Of a DNA stretch of 64,000 nucleotides, positions 25,780 through 34,436 are shown in pieces (positions within the stretch are counted from its first letter, which is position 1; each line of letters begins with the position of its first letter). The stretch spans positions 12,642-76,641 of the forward strand of contig CAJTKW010000001.1 in NCBI GenBank assembly GCA_910577035.1, read 5' to 3'. The translations under genes and the position numbers were made by a program. The stretch is from an uncultured Acetatifactor sp. (GTDB lineage: Bacteria; Bacillota; Clostridia; Lachnospirales; Lachnospiraceae). A model generated the notes under the pieces. That model saw only the letters and a list, made by a program, of their open reading frames with translations, did not search any database and was not told the DNA's origin.

Positions 25780-27453
25780 TCATTTCACATATTTTTCAAG
25801 TTTTTGCACAATATTTTTCATACATCCCGGCTCAAAGGGATTGTCCAGCCCCACTTCTTTTATCATATTGGTGAAGAAATCACTGGCGGAAAGCCTGCAG
25901 AGCTTCAGGTAGCTCTCCCAGGCACCCTTGTAATCCTCGTCCATCTTTACCTTATACTGAAGGGCACAGGTCTGGGCCAGGCAGTAATCGATGTAATACA
26001 GAGGCGAAGTATAAATATGAGTCTGCTTCTGCCAGAAACCGCCCTTTTCAAAGAATCCGTATCCGCTGTAATCCATGTGGGGCCTGTATTCCCGCTCCAG
26101 CTTCAGCCATGCCTCATGCCTTTCCCCGGGTGTCATATCCGGATTTTCATATACAATGTGCTGAAACTCATCTACCATACAGCCGTAAGGGATAAATGCC
26201 GCCGAATCCTCCAGGTGCATCTCAATATAATCCTCCGCCCTGTCCCCGAAAAACATTTCCATCCAGCCCTGGGTGAAGAATTCCATGGACATGGAATGGA
26301 TCTCCGCCGTCTCCATACCGATGTCCCCGTGCTCCCTGATAGGATCCTTGCCGGACAGGTAACCCTGGAAGGCATGGCCGCATTCATGGGTAATAACATC
26401 CACATCCCCGCTGGTGCCGTTAAAATTGGCAAATACAAACGGGGAATTATACACGGGCATATAAGTCATATAACCGCCGGCCCGCTTGTTCTTCCGTCCC
26501 AGCACGTCAAACAGTTCGTTTTCCATCATAAAATTCATAAACTCCGCGGTTTCAGGAGACAGCTCCCCGTACATTTTCTGCCCTGCCGCCAGAATCTCAT
26601 CAGGAGTACCTACAGGAGCGGGATTGCCTTCCTTAAAGTACACCGCGCTGTCAATACAGCGTAAGCTGTCCAGCCCCAGCCGCTTCCTTCTGCGGTCATG
26701 AAGCTCCTCCGCAAAGGGAACAAAATCCTTTTTCACCTGGGCACGGTAAGCCTCCACCTCCGCCTGCCCGTAACAGTTGCGGCCCATACGGTAATAGCCC
26801 AGCTGCAGATAATTGTCATACCCCATCATCTTCGCCTGGGCGGTACGGTTCTTCACCAGCTTGTCATAGATCTCGTCCAGCTTGTCCGCGTTTTCCTCAA
26901 AATAGGCATTATATTCCTTCCAGGCTGCCTCTCTGACCTTTCTGTCCTGGTTTACCAGATAGGGACGCAGCAGGGAAAGGTTCAGCTCCTTGCCGTCAAA
27001 ATTGATTTTGGCACCGGCAATCAGCTTGTCATACTCCAATGTCAGCTTATTTTCTTCCTGCATCAGGGGGATCAGCTTTTCGTCCATGGATTTCTGCGCT
27101 ATTTCCATGTTCTTAAAGGCCACCGGTCCGATTTTGCTTTCCAGGTATTCCCTGTAGGGGGAATCATAAAGCTTTTTCTGGTATGCCAGCACCAGGTTAC
27201 TGTATACCGGCAGCTTTTCGTCGTAATAATCATGCTCCTTCTCATAGAACTCGTCGGTGGTATTAATGTCAAAGCGAATATGGGAAATGGTATACAGAGT
27301 GCTTACTCTGTCGTTCAGCTCGTAGAATTTCTGATGTACGGCAAACTGCTCCTCCCCGCTTTTCGCGGTGTCGAATTCCTCCATCAGGGCCTTCAGCTCC
27401 TTCTCCACCTGGTCAAAATCCACTCTTTCGTAAGGCATATCCTTAAATTTCAT
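25780..27453 (-). CDS. M3-family oligoendopeptidase (PepF-like)
   Basis: A 557-residue cytoplasmic zinc metallopeptidase cleaving short oligopeptides. The thimet-oligopeptidase signature VITHECGHAFQGYL carries HExxH (near 355-359), and a downstream Glu ligand is in GMETAEIHSMSMEF. The alpha-helical M3 fold is evident throughout. The frame is open to 27519, but ATG 27453 is chosen because GGAGGAG lies a few bases upstream and the protein then begins MKFKDMPYERVD as in family members. It is monocistronic and diverges from the DUF6709 gene. Confidence 0.94.
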   Translation of the reverse strand: MKFKDMPYERVDFDQVEKELKALMEEFDTAKSGEEQFAVHQKFYELNDRVSTLYTISHIRFDINTTDEFYEKEHDYYDEKLPVYSNLVLAYQKKLYDSPYREYLESKIGPVAFKNMEIAQKSMDEKLIPLMQEENKLTLEYDKLIAGAKINFDGKELNLSLLRPYLVNQDRKVREAAWKEYNAYFEENADKLDEIYDKLVKNRTAQAKMMGYDNYLQLGYYRMGRNCYGQAEVEAYRAQVKKDFVPFAEELHDRRRKRLGLDSLRCIDSAVYFKEGNPAPVGTPDEILAAGQKMYGELSPETAEFMNFMMENELFDVLGRKNKRAGGYMTYMPVYNSPFVFANFNGTSGDVDVITHECGHAFQGYLSGKDPIREHGDIGMETAEIHSMSMEFFTQGWMEMFFGDRAEDYIEMHLEDSAAFIPYGCMVDEFQHIVYENPDMTPGERHEAWLKLEREYRPHMDYSGYGFFEKGGFWQKQTHIYTSPLYYIDYCLAQTCALQYKVKMDEDYKGAWESYLKLCRLSASDFFTNMIKEVGLDNPFEPGCMKNIVQKLEKYVK

Positions 27454-27606
27454 ATTCTCCTCCATTCTCTCCGCCGATAATACTATAGGATATTCTTTCT
27501 CACTAATCGGCGGAAGCAACTATATTTTACACGATTAGAGCCGGACTGTAAACGATTTCATGTGAAAACCTCTTGCGAACTTTTCGCTACTATGCTAAAG
27601 TTTCCA

Positions 27607-27637
27607 TATAATATAATATTTTTCTTATGACAGGAGG
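27607..27637 (+). promoter_or_regulatory. -10-like TATAAT and strong RBS upstream of the DUF6709 gene
   Basis: TATAAT occurs twice in overlap (27607-27612 and 27612-27617) in an AT-rich stretch. A perfect AGGAGG (27632-27637) lies before the start at 27643. No good -35 is seen at 17 bp, so the promoter call is tentative while the ribosome binding site is clear. Confidence 0.4.
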
Positions 27638-27642
27638 CCAAT

Positions 27643-28758
27643 ATGTTAGAAACGCTAAAGAAAAACAGTTTTAAAAAATCACTCCCGCTGTCGGTAATCC
27701 TGATAGTGTGCGGCCTGGTTCTTGCCGTCTGGAATTTCAGCAGTGCATATTACGCGCTGGCCGGGTATGTGCGCTTTGAGGACCTCAGGCCGGAGGAGCT
27801 TAAGAATCAGCTGGTTGAGGCCAATATCAACCTTGTGTGGGATTGTTATCTGGAACAAGGCACTAAAAATACTTCCACAAACCGCACTACCATCAATTAT
27901 TACTGGTATGTCATCGCCACAGGGGATGAATATGCCATGGACTACTGCTACCTGGGCATTAAGGTTCCCAAGAAGCTGAAGAACCAGATGGACGACATCA
28001 TGGATTATTACTATGAAAATGATCTGCCTTATCCTGACGCATTGAACATCACCGGCAAGGTGAAAAAGCTCACCGGCAAAAATTTCGATTATTTCCATGA
28101 TTTCTTTACGGATGACGATTTCCTCAGCGAGGAGGAATTCGAAGAATATACGGTTCCTTACTACATTGATGTAAATTTAAATCTGGACACCATGAAATAC
28201 GGTTATGTAATTCTGTTCCTGGCCGGTGTGGGCCTGGTGGTATGGGGAATCATACGTATTGTAAGGGGTGCCGGCGGAACCTTCATGAAACGGTTTATCG
28301 CAGATTACCAGGGTGCCGGATTTACGGATACCGCCGTGGAATCTGACATCAATTCCGCAGTCTCCTTTACAAAGCGCGACACCATCAAGATCGGACGGCT
28401 GTGTACCTATTATGACTTAAACGGCGCCATCCCCAGAGCCATTCCCAACAATAAAATCCTGTGGGCATACCAGAACACCACGACTCACCGCACCAACGGC
28501 ATCAAGACCGGTGTCACCTACAGCGTAATGATTTATGTGGACGGCCATAAGGATGCGTTTAATATCGGGGTTCCCGACGAGGCAACCGCGCAGAACATGC
28601 TGAAGAGAATCAGTGACACGTTCCCCTGGGTCGTAGTCGGCTATTCCGATGACCTCAAGAAAACCTTCAATAAGGATCGTGCACAGTTCCTGCAGCTTCG
28701 CTATAATACCGTAGAGCATGTGGCAGTAGAGCCCGGCTTTGAGGGCTTAAATAACTGA
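27643..28758 (+). CDS. DUF6709-like membrane protein of unknown function
   Basis: A 371-residue protein with an N-terminal transmembrane segment (about 13-31), an extracytoplasmic domain of roughly 150 residues rich in Tyr and acidic residues, a second transmembrane segment (about 186-206), and a cytoplasmic C-terminal domain of about 160 residues. The last contains RLCTYYDLNGAIPRAIPNN and a beta-rich segment. I believe this matches the DUF6709 group, but that is from memory of the pattern. No function is known. It stands alone, ending at a strong hairpin. Confidence 0.7.
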   Translation: MLETLKKNSFKKSLPLSVILIVCGLVLAVWNFSSAYYALAGYVRFEDLRPEELKNQLVEANINLVWDCYLEQGTKNTSTNRTTINYYWYVIATGDEYAMDYCYLGIKVPKKLKNQMDDIMDYYYENDLPYPDALNITGKVKKLTGKNFDYFHDFFTDDDFLSEEEFEEYTVPYYIDVNLNLDTMKYGYVILFLAGVGLVVWGIIRIVRGAGGTFMKRFIADYQGAGFTDTAVESDINSAVSFTKRDTIKIGRLCTYYDLNGAIPRAIPNNKILWAYQNTTTHRTNGIKTGVTYSVMIYVDGHKDAFNIGVPDEATAQNMLKRISDTFPWVVVGYSDDLKKTFNKDRAQFLQLRYNTVEHVAVEPGFEGLNN

Positions 28759-28803
28759 CATTTGTCACACTGAAAGGCACGTACTGTCAGTCGCACCATG
28801 AAA

Positions 28804-28830
28804 ACGCGGATTCCTTACAGGAATCCGCGT
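28804..28830 (+). terminator. Hairpin terminator between DUF6709 and FUSC-like genes
   Basis: A perfect 11-bp stem pairs ACGCGGATTCC (28804-28814) with GGAATCCGCGT (28820-28830) around a 5-nt loop. TATTAT follows rather than a pure T-run. The FUSC-like gene starts 20 bp further on, after an AGGAG, so partial readthrough or a start from inside this region is possible. Confidence 0.7.
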
Positions 28831-28850
28831 TATTATAAAGGAGAAACATT

Positions 28851-29483
28851 ATGGAAGATCATCACTCCCTGCACGCCCCCATCCCCGGCCTGGGTCTCAG
28901 AAGCATTAAGACGGCCCTGGCCGTGATGCTTACAGCCCTCCTGTACGCCATTCCCTTTTTCGGCAGAAATCCCACCTTCGCCTGCATCGGCGCGATTTTC
29001 GGCATGGGCGCTGACATGGAGGAGTCCCGGCGCAGCGGCGGGAACCGCTTTTTCGGCACTATTATCGGCGGCTTCATCGGTTTGTTCCTTTATTGGGGGG
29101 AACATCTCTTTTACCCTGAAGGAAATTACTGGCTGCGTCTTCCCCTGGCCTTTCTGGGCACCATCGTCATGATCTGTCTGTGTGTACTTTTTCACTGGCC
29201 CGGCGGAGTCCAGCCCGGCGGGGTAGTGCTGTGTATCATCCTTTTCAACACCCCGGCCCACCATATCGACTACGCTCTCCATCGCATGATCGACACCGGC
29301 ATCGGTGTCGTCATCGCCCTCGTGGTCAATTACCTTCTTCCCAGAAGCCGGCTGGAGCGCTGGTTTCATCTAAAGCCATCCCCGCAGAAAGTCCGGGACG
29401 CTGCCGGCACATCGACACCGCAAATGGCAGCGGAAGCTTCCCCCGAAGAGGCGCAGGCAGGGGCGAATCCCACGGACAAGTAG
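28851..29483 (+). CDS. FUSC/aromatic acid exporter-like membrane protein
   Basis: A 210-residue integral membrane protein with about six hydrophobic segments and the family-type opening LRSIKTALAVMLTALLY, then NPTFACIGAIFGMG. It resembles the membrane half of fusaric-acid-resistance and aromatic-acid-exporter proteins. The cytoplasmic C-terminal half found in longer members is replaced by a short Ala/Glu/Pro-rich tail. Substrate unknown. An AGGAG lies before ATG 28851. It converges on the leuA fusion gene with only 22 bp between stop codons. Confidence 0.8.
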   Translation: MEDHHSLHAPIPGLGLRSIKTALAVMLTALLYAIPFFGRNPTFACIGAIFGMGADMEESRRSGGNRFFGTIIGGFIGLFLYWGEHLFYPEGNYWLRLPLAFLGTIVMICLCVLFHWPGGVQPGGVVLCIILFNTPAHHIDYALHRMIDTGIGVVIALVVNYLLPRSRLERWFHLKPSPQKVRDAAGTSTPQMAAEASPEEAQAGANPTDK

Positions 29484-29505
29484 TATTCCGCCCCTCTCCT
29501 GCCCA

Positions 29506-31506
29506 TTAGCCCTGCTTTCTGTACTGCACGGGGGTCATTCCATATGTCTTCTTAAACAGCCTGTTAAAATGCTCCACATTATCATAACCCACTTCTTCCG
29601 CCACGGCCTCTACAGTACGCCCGGTTTCCCTCAGCAGGGTACGGGCCTTTTTCAGGCGTTCCTTTTTCACCACATCCTGGAAGGTCATCCCCGCCTTTTC
29701 CCTGATATACTTGGAGAGATACGGCTTGGAAAGATGAAATTCCTCGGACAGGGTCTCCAGCGTCACATTTTTATAATCATTCTGAATATAGCTTATCAGC
29801 TCCACAATGCGCTCTTCCCTGCCGGAAGTAATATGCTGTTCTGCCGCCAGTTTATTAGCCGCGGATGCCAGCGCGGCGATGGACGCCTTGATAATGTCCT
29901 CGTCCACTCCTACGCCCCAGTACAGCTGCCCCTCACACATAACGCCCACATAAGCCGCCGCCCGGGAGCTGGAACCCTTGGAAACGGCATGTTCTTCATA
30001 CACTGCAAGCTGATAGCTCATACCGAAAAAAGTCTTGATGGCATTGCTTACCGCATCCAGCCGCCCGTTTCCGGAGGCCTTGACCACCCGCTGCACTCCG
30101 CCCTGCTCTATGGTCACCTCCGCCCGGATCCCGTTCTCCTGCCGGAAGTGGCACTCCGGGATCTCGAATACGCTTCGCGGCGTTATATAATTTTCTTCAA
30201 AAATGGCCAGAATCTCCCCGGGTAGAAGCTCCTGGTGGCGCCGGTCGGATACGCCTTTTACCAGATACCCTACCTCTTCCTTCATGGCTGCAGGCAGAGA
30301 ATAGCCAAACTGCTGCTTCAGCACAAAGGCAACGCCGCCTTTGCCGGATACACTGTTGATCCGAATCACATCCGACTCGTACTCCCTTCCCACGTCTGCA
30401 GGATCTATGGGCAGATAGGGCACATCCCAGCGCTTTCCGCTTTTTCCTTCTTTCAGCCATGCCATCCCCTTACTGATGGCATCCTGATGGGAACCGGAAA
30501 AGGCGGTAAACACCAGATCACCCGCATAGGGCGTCCTCTCATGGACTCTCATACCCGTAAAGCGCTCATATTCCTCTCTTATCTTCATAATGCAGCTGAA
30601 ATCCAGCCCGCTGTCCACACCGTGGCACATCATGTTCAGGGCCACCGTAACAAGGTCCACATTTCCCGTGCGCTCGCCGTTGCCGAATAAGGTGCCCTCC
30701 ACCCGGTCCGCGCCGGCAAGGATGCCAAATTCCGCATCACTGACACCGCAGCCCCGGTCATTATGGGGATGGACGCTCAACACTACATTTTCCCGGTATT
30801 TTAAGTGCTTGTGCATATATTCTATCTGACAGGCAAATACATGGGGCATGGCCACCTGTACCGTGGTGGGAAGGTTGATGATGGACTTATGCTCCCCGTC
30901 CGGCTGCCACACATCCAGCACTGCGTTACAGACTTCCAGGGCATATTCCACCTCTGTCTGGGAAAAGCTCTCCGGGCTGTATTCAAAGGTGAAATTCCCT
31001 TCCGTTTCCTCCGCAAGCTTTTTTAAAAGCGCCGCACCGTCCACCGCCAGCTTTTTAATGGCTTCCTTATCCTTTTTGAAGACCTGCTCCCGCTGTTCCA
31101 CGGATGTGGAATTATACAGATGCACTACGGCATGGGGTGCGCCCTTCACCGCCTCAAAGGTCTTGCGGATAATATGTTCCCTGGCCTGGGTCAGCACCTG
31201 GATGGTAACATCGTCAGGAATCATATTCCTCTCGATCAGGGCCCGGATAAAATTGTACTCCGTATCGGAGGAAGCGGGAAAGCCCACCTCGATCTCCTTA
31301 AATCCGATCTCCACCAGCAATTTGAAAAAGTCCAGCTTATCTTCCAGGCTCATGGGGTCAATCAGGGCCTGATTGCCGTCCCTTAGATCCACACTGCACC
31401 AGATGGGAGCCTTATCAATGCTGTCCTTTTGCACCCAGTCATAGGTTACCTCCGGCGGCATGTGGTAGGTCTTTCGATATTTCTCTTTTACGTTTACTTT
31501 TGCCAT
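29506..31506 (-). CDS. leuA: 2-isopropylmalate synthase fused to an AraC-type DNA-binding domain
   Basis: A 666-residue single frame. Residues 1 to about 425 are LeuA: DLRDGNQALIDPMS (metal and substrate site near 38-51) and the metal-binding VHPHNDRGCG, followed by FGNGERTGN. This part condenses 2-ketoisovalerate with acetyl-CoA, the first step of leucine synthesis. About 430-558 is the LeuA regulatory (dimer) domain that binds leucine in the family. About 563-666 is a complete AraC-type double helix-turn-helix (VTLETLSEEFHLSKPYLSKY, then VEAVAEEVGYDNVEHFNRLF), which is not part of normal LeuA (about 560 residues). No frameshift is needed. I infer a leucine-responsive bifunctional enzyme/regulator. 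AGGATAAG precedes ATG 31506. Confidence 0.95.
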   Translation of the reverse strand: MAKVNVKEKYRKTYHMPPEVTYDWVQKDSIDKAPIWCSVDLRDGNQALIDPMSLEDKLDFFKLLVEIGFKEIEVGFPASSDTEYNFIRALIERNMIPDDVTIQVLTQAREHIIRKTFEAVKGAPHAVVHLYNSTSVEQREQVFKKDKEAIKKLAVDGAALLKKLAEETEGNFTFEYSPESFSQTEVEYALEVCNAVLDVWQPDGEHKSIINLPTTVQVAMPHVFACQIEYMHKHLKYRENVVLSVHPHNDRGCGVSDAEFGILAGADRVEGTLFGNGERTGNVDLVTVALNMMCHGVDSGLDFSCIMKIREEYERFTGMRVHERTPYAGDLVFTAFSGSHQDAISKGMAWLKEGKSGKRWDVPYLPIDPADVGREYESDVIRINSVSGKGGVAFVLKQQFGYSLPAAMKEEVGYLVKGVSDRRHQELLPGEILAIFEENYITPRSVFEIPECHFRQENGIRAEVTIEQGGVQRVVKASGNGRLDAVSNAIKTFFGMSYQLAVYEEHAVSKGSSSRAAAYVGVMCEGQLYWGVGVDEDIIKASIAALASAANKLAAEQHITSGREERIVELISYIQNDYKNVTLETLSEEFHLSKPYLSKYIREKAGMTFQDVVKKERLKKARTLLRETGRTVEAVAEEVGYDNVEHFNRLFKKTYGMTPVQYRKQG

Positions 31507-31551
31507 AATCTTATCCTGCCCTCTTGCTCATATTTGTTATTTATTTTTCTA

Positions 31552-31579
31552 ATCATATCATATTTTGCAGGAAATTCAA
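31552..31579 (-). promoter_or_regulatory. Probable leuA promoter
   Basis: On the minus strand TTGAAT (31579-31574), a 16-bp spacer and TATGAT (31557-31552) form a good sigma-A promoter. The predicted leader to the leuA start is about 40 nt, too short for a T-box. Confidence 0.55.
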
Positions 31580-31713
31580 TGATTTTGCTTATTCTTTATA
31601 TTGATTTATTTTATTATTTACATTGTTGTTTTTTATTCTTCTTCCTTGTCTTTGTTTTTTATTTCTTATCAGCCTTCTTTTTTCCCTGGAATTTTCTTTC
31701 GCTATCAAAATCG

Positions 31714-31723
31714 GAGTCGACTC
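31714..31723. promoter_or_regulatory. Palindrome, candidate operator
   Basis: GAGTCGACTC is a perfect 10-bp palindrome located about 135 bp upstream of the predicted leuA -35 and 105 bp upstream of the divergent promoter. It might bind a regulator, possibly the AraC domain of the LeuA fusion. This is only a positional inference. Confidence 0.25.
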
Positions 31724-31826
31724 AGACTACACATGATGCACAAAATACATTTTTGTTATTTGCGCCTCAAATTGCTTACACCTTTTTAGAATATTTATAT
31801 CAAAGTAATAGTAAGTGAGAATAAAT

Positions 31827-31855
31827 TTGACAAAAATATAATCATGCTGTACTAT
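31827..31855 (+). promoter_or_regulatory. Strong promoter of the orphan lipoprotein unit
   Basis: Consensus TTGACA (31827-31832), a 17-bp spacer and TACTAT (31850-31855). Transcription would begin near 31862, before the small Cys-rich frame at 31880. Confidence 0.7.
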
Positions 31856-31879
31856 ATTATATAATAATTTGCAAAGGCC

Positions 31880-32137
31880 ATGCGATCTAAATTATCTTAT
31901 TCGATAAGCGTAACGAAGGAGGGATGTGAGTATGACGGGGTGTGTCATTGCGGTGCAAGAAGAGAAAAAGCTGAATTGCTTCGTACACGTACAGGCGGGT
32001 GTATAGATTTAAAACATGATGTAAATAAATGTGTTTTTTATGATCGCCGATATTACTATTATTGTACAAATCCATATTGTAATGATAATTGGTATAGTGA
32101 ATGGGAAAATTACAAAGTGGAGCATAATATTTTATGA
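31880..32137 (+). CDS. Small Cys-rich protein, unknown (possibly non-coding leader)
   Basis: 85 codons with six cysteines in CxC and CxxxxC-like spacings (VCHCGARRE, then CTNPYCNDNW) suggesting metal binding. The stop codon overlaps the start of the solute-binding lipoprotein gene (ATGA at 32134-32137). No family is recognised. ATG 31880 has only a weak AAAGG. The best ribosome binding site nearby (AAGGAGG at about 31915) fits an ATG in another frame at 31932, which would encode a 24-residue peptide ending at 32006. So this frame may be a real gene or may only look open. Confidence 0.4.
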   Translation: MRSKLSYSISVTKEGCEYDGVCHCGARREKAELLRTRTGGCIDLKHDVNKCVFYDRRYYYYCTNPYCNDNWYSEWENYKVEHNIL

Positions 32138-34362
32138 AAAGACGTAGTATTGCATTTTATCTTATAGGAGCTGTTCTATTTCTTCTGACAGGCTGTGGCA
32201 CTTCTAAGGAGGAGGAATCTTTCACCGATTCCTTCTCCAGCGGGCAACAGCCTGTTGCTTATTGGGATAGTACAGGGAATCAGATGCAGCAGGCTTCTTT
32301 TTTAATAGCCGATACTTTATATTACCAAACGTACGAACGGAATGAAGAAAGCGAACGGATACAGGTTTCCGTCTTTCGAAAGAATTGTACTGACGGGAAT
32401 ATAGAATTATTGACCAGCGTGGAAAATGGAGAAATTCTCTGGTATCAGGCAGATGAAAAGGGAAATCTGTATCAGTTTTACCATACTGAAGGAGAGGACT
32501 CCCGGTTTTTTCTGCAGTGCCGGTCAAATAGCGGCGCCCTGACTTATAAGCAGGAAATACAGGAAACAGAATCCGGAGCAGGAAGCTCTTCTTTAGAAGC
32601 TATATCGCATGGCGCGGTCAATGCGACAGGGAAAGTGTGTCTGGCGGCTTCCACGGGCAGGCTTTATTTTTTCTCCCGGGAGGGGCAGCTTGAAGGTATG
32701 TCCTATGCAGACTGGAATCAGGAGACATATCAGGGAAATCGATGCGGCCTTGTAAATGCCGGGGAGCAAGGCATATATACATATCAGATCGCGGAATCAG
32801 GGGAGATCCTGCTACGGGAAGTGGATTTTGATAAATGTTCGCCGGGAAACGCCGTATCTTTTTCCATCGGAGAACAAAGCAGCCCCGGAACAGGAGCTTC
32901 TGTCATTCCTTCCTTCTATAATACCTCTCCGGAGATTTATGACGGATATGAAAAGGGAGTACTGGTATCTGACAGTACCGGACTGTGGCAGTACAGACCG
33001 GATGAAGGAGAGACAGCCTTGCTTTTCTCCTGGGGAGACAGTCGGGTGAACCTGAAGGATTATATGATTGATGCAGTAGGTGTTTTGCCGGAGGGCGCAT
33101 TTTATATTGCGGCCAGACTATCTTATGAGGATGTGTCTTACGTGAAAGTGGATTACCGGGATGCGCAGGAGCTGCCGCAGAAACAGACAGTAACTATGGG
33201 CGTACTCAGCATTTTCCCGGCTACTCTGGAAGAGCTGGAGGAAATGGTCAGCCGCTTCAATCGGCAGTCGGAATTCTGTCAGGTAGAATTGGCATTCTAT
33301 GACTCTATTGATAGTTTTAATCTGGAGCTGGTGAAAAAGCAAGGCCCTGATATAATATATTTGTATGGTATGAATAGCGCGGTACTGGAAGATAAGGGGG
33401 TATTGGAGGATCTTTCTCCTTATTTTGCCGAAAGCAATGTAGTGAAGGAGGATGATCTGCTGATGTCCGTAAGGCAAGCCGGCACGATTAACGGGAAGCT
33501 GGTGGTAGTGATTCCGAAATATGGCGTATCCGGGTGGCTGGTAGAAAAAGGAGTGACAAAAGCCGGAGGATGGTCTGTGGATCAATTCCTAACACTGGCA
33601 GAAACAAATCCGGATTCCCTGGTGTTTGACCAGGGGGAAAGCGTTTATAAAAGCCTGATTTTAAATACGGCGCTCAGGGCAGATCTTGACAGTTATATGT
33701 ATGGGCAGGAGGGATGCAGTTTTGACAGCCCGGAATTCGTTTCCCTGTTAGAGCGAATCCAGAAGCTTCCCGTTCCTCCCAGAGTACGAATTGATCCTCT
33801 GAATCCGGAATACTTTGAGGCTGACTGGGAATATTTCTCGGAGAAGGGATACCTTTTGAAGGAATGTCATTTATATGATCTTGACATTTCGTTATATAGT
33901 CGTTACAACGGTGGTCTTGTAAACGGTACCTATGCGGAGGTGGCAGGTTACCCTGATAAGGAAGGAAAGCCCTGTTATGAGCTGGATGTACAATTCAAAC
34001 TTGGTATCAATGCCGCCTCAGGTCAAAAGGAGCGTGCATGGGAATTTCTGGAATACCTCCTGTCCGCCGATTATCAGGATAGCAGCCTTACATTTCCGGT
34101 CAGAATAGATTCTTTTGAGACATACATGAAAAAGGATAAGCTGTATTATTCCAAGCTGGAAATATCGCAGGAAGACCGGGATTTTCTGCGCGAGATGATA
34201 GAAAACGCCCGGGGAGGATGGGGACAAAGTACGATTCAGGCGGATATTTGGTCGATTATTGTAGATGAAACAGATCCATTATGGGTAGGAGACTGCAGTC
34301 CGGAGGATGCCGCCCGGAAGATTCAAAACAGGGCGGCATTGTACTTGGCAGAAAAAGAATAA
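32134..34362 (+). CDS. Extracellular solute-binding lipoprotein with a large N-terminal domain
   Basis: A 742-residue lipoprotein (signal plus lipobox LTGC, Cys near 21). Residues about 30-345 form an all-beta, Tyr-rich region that I cannot assign, perhaps propeller-like. From about 350 on the protein reads as a family-1 sugar-binding protein: TVTMGVLSIFPATLEELEEM, VKKQGPDIIYLYGMN, then the C-terminal lobe with GQKERAWEFLEYLLSADYQ. Typical binding proteins are 400-550 residues, so the front part is extra. No permease or ATPase gene is adjacent, making it an orphan binding protein or a sensor. Its start overlaps the small Cys-rich frame by 4 bp. Confidence 0.85.
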   Translation: MKRRSIAFYLIGAVLFLLTGCGTSKEEESFTDSFSSGQQPVAYWDSTGNQMQQASFLIADTLYYQTYERNEESERIQVSVFRKNCTDGNIELLTSVENGEILWYQADEKGNLYQFYHTEGEDSRFFLQCRSNSGALTYKQEIQETESGAGSSSLEAISHGAVNATGKVCLAASTGRLYFFSREGQLEGMSYADWNQETYQGNRCGLVNAGEQGIYTYQIAESGEILLREVDFDKCSPGNAVSFSIGEQSSPGTGASVIPSFYNTSPEIYDGYEKGVLVSDSTGLWQYRPDEGETALLFSWGDSRVNLKDYMIDAVGVLPEGAFYIAARLSYEDVSYVKVDYRDAQELPQKQTVTMGVLSIFPATLEELEEMVSRFNRQSEFCQVELAFYDSIDSFNLELVKKQGPDIIYLYGMNSAVLEDKGVLEDLSPYFAESNVVKEDDLLMSVRQAGTINGKLVVVIPKYGVSGWLVEKGVTKAGGWSVDQFLTLAETNPDSLVFDQGESVYKSLILNTALRADLDSYMYGQEGCSFDSPEFVSLLERIQKLPVPPRVRIDPLNPEYFEADWEYFSEKGYLLKECHLYDLDISLYSRYNGGLVNGTYAEVAGYPDKEGKPCYELDVQFKLGINAASGQKERAWEFLEYLLSADYQDSSLTFPVRIDSFETYMKKDKLYYSKLEISQEDRDFLREMIENARGGWGQSTIQADIWSIIVDETDPLWVGDCSPEDAARKIQNRAALYLAEKE

Positions 34363-34436
34363 TCGGCGACTGACGACTGCTTTTTGGCCGAATTAATACG
34401 CACAGGGGGGTGGTAATTTCCTCCCTGTTCTCTTCT

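Larger units (their letters stand above)
31507..31879. other. AT-rich divergent intergenic region
   Basis: This 373-bp stretch separates leuA (minus) from the plus-strand lipoprotein unit. It holds outward promoters on each side (31552-31579 minus, 31827-31855 plus) and a perfect 10-bp palindrome GAGTCGACTC (31714-31723). A purine-rich minus-strand tract lies between. I looked for a T-box before leuA (AGGGTGGnACCGCG-like motif) and saw none. Confidence 0.6.

Noticed and set aside
31507..31560. A T-box leader for leuA
   Set aside because: The predicted transcript leader is about 40 nt, and no T-box sequence or specifier stem is visible upstream.
31429..31818. A 129-codon hydrophobic frame starting inside leuA on the plus strand
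   Set aside because: It comes from the pyrimidine-rich strand of an AT-rich intergenic tract, and its start lies inside the leuA coding sequence with no ribosome binding site.
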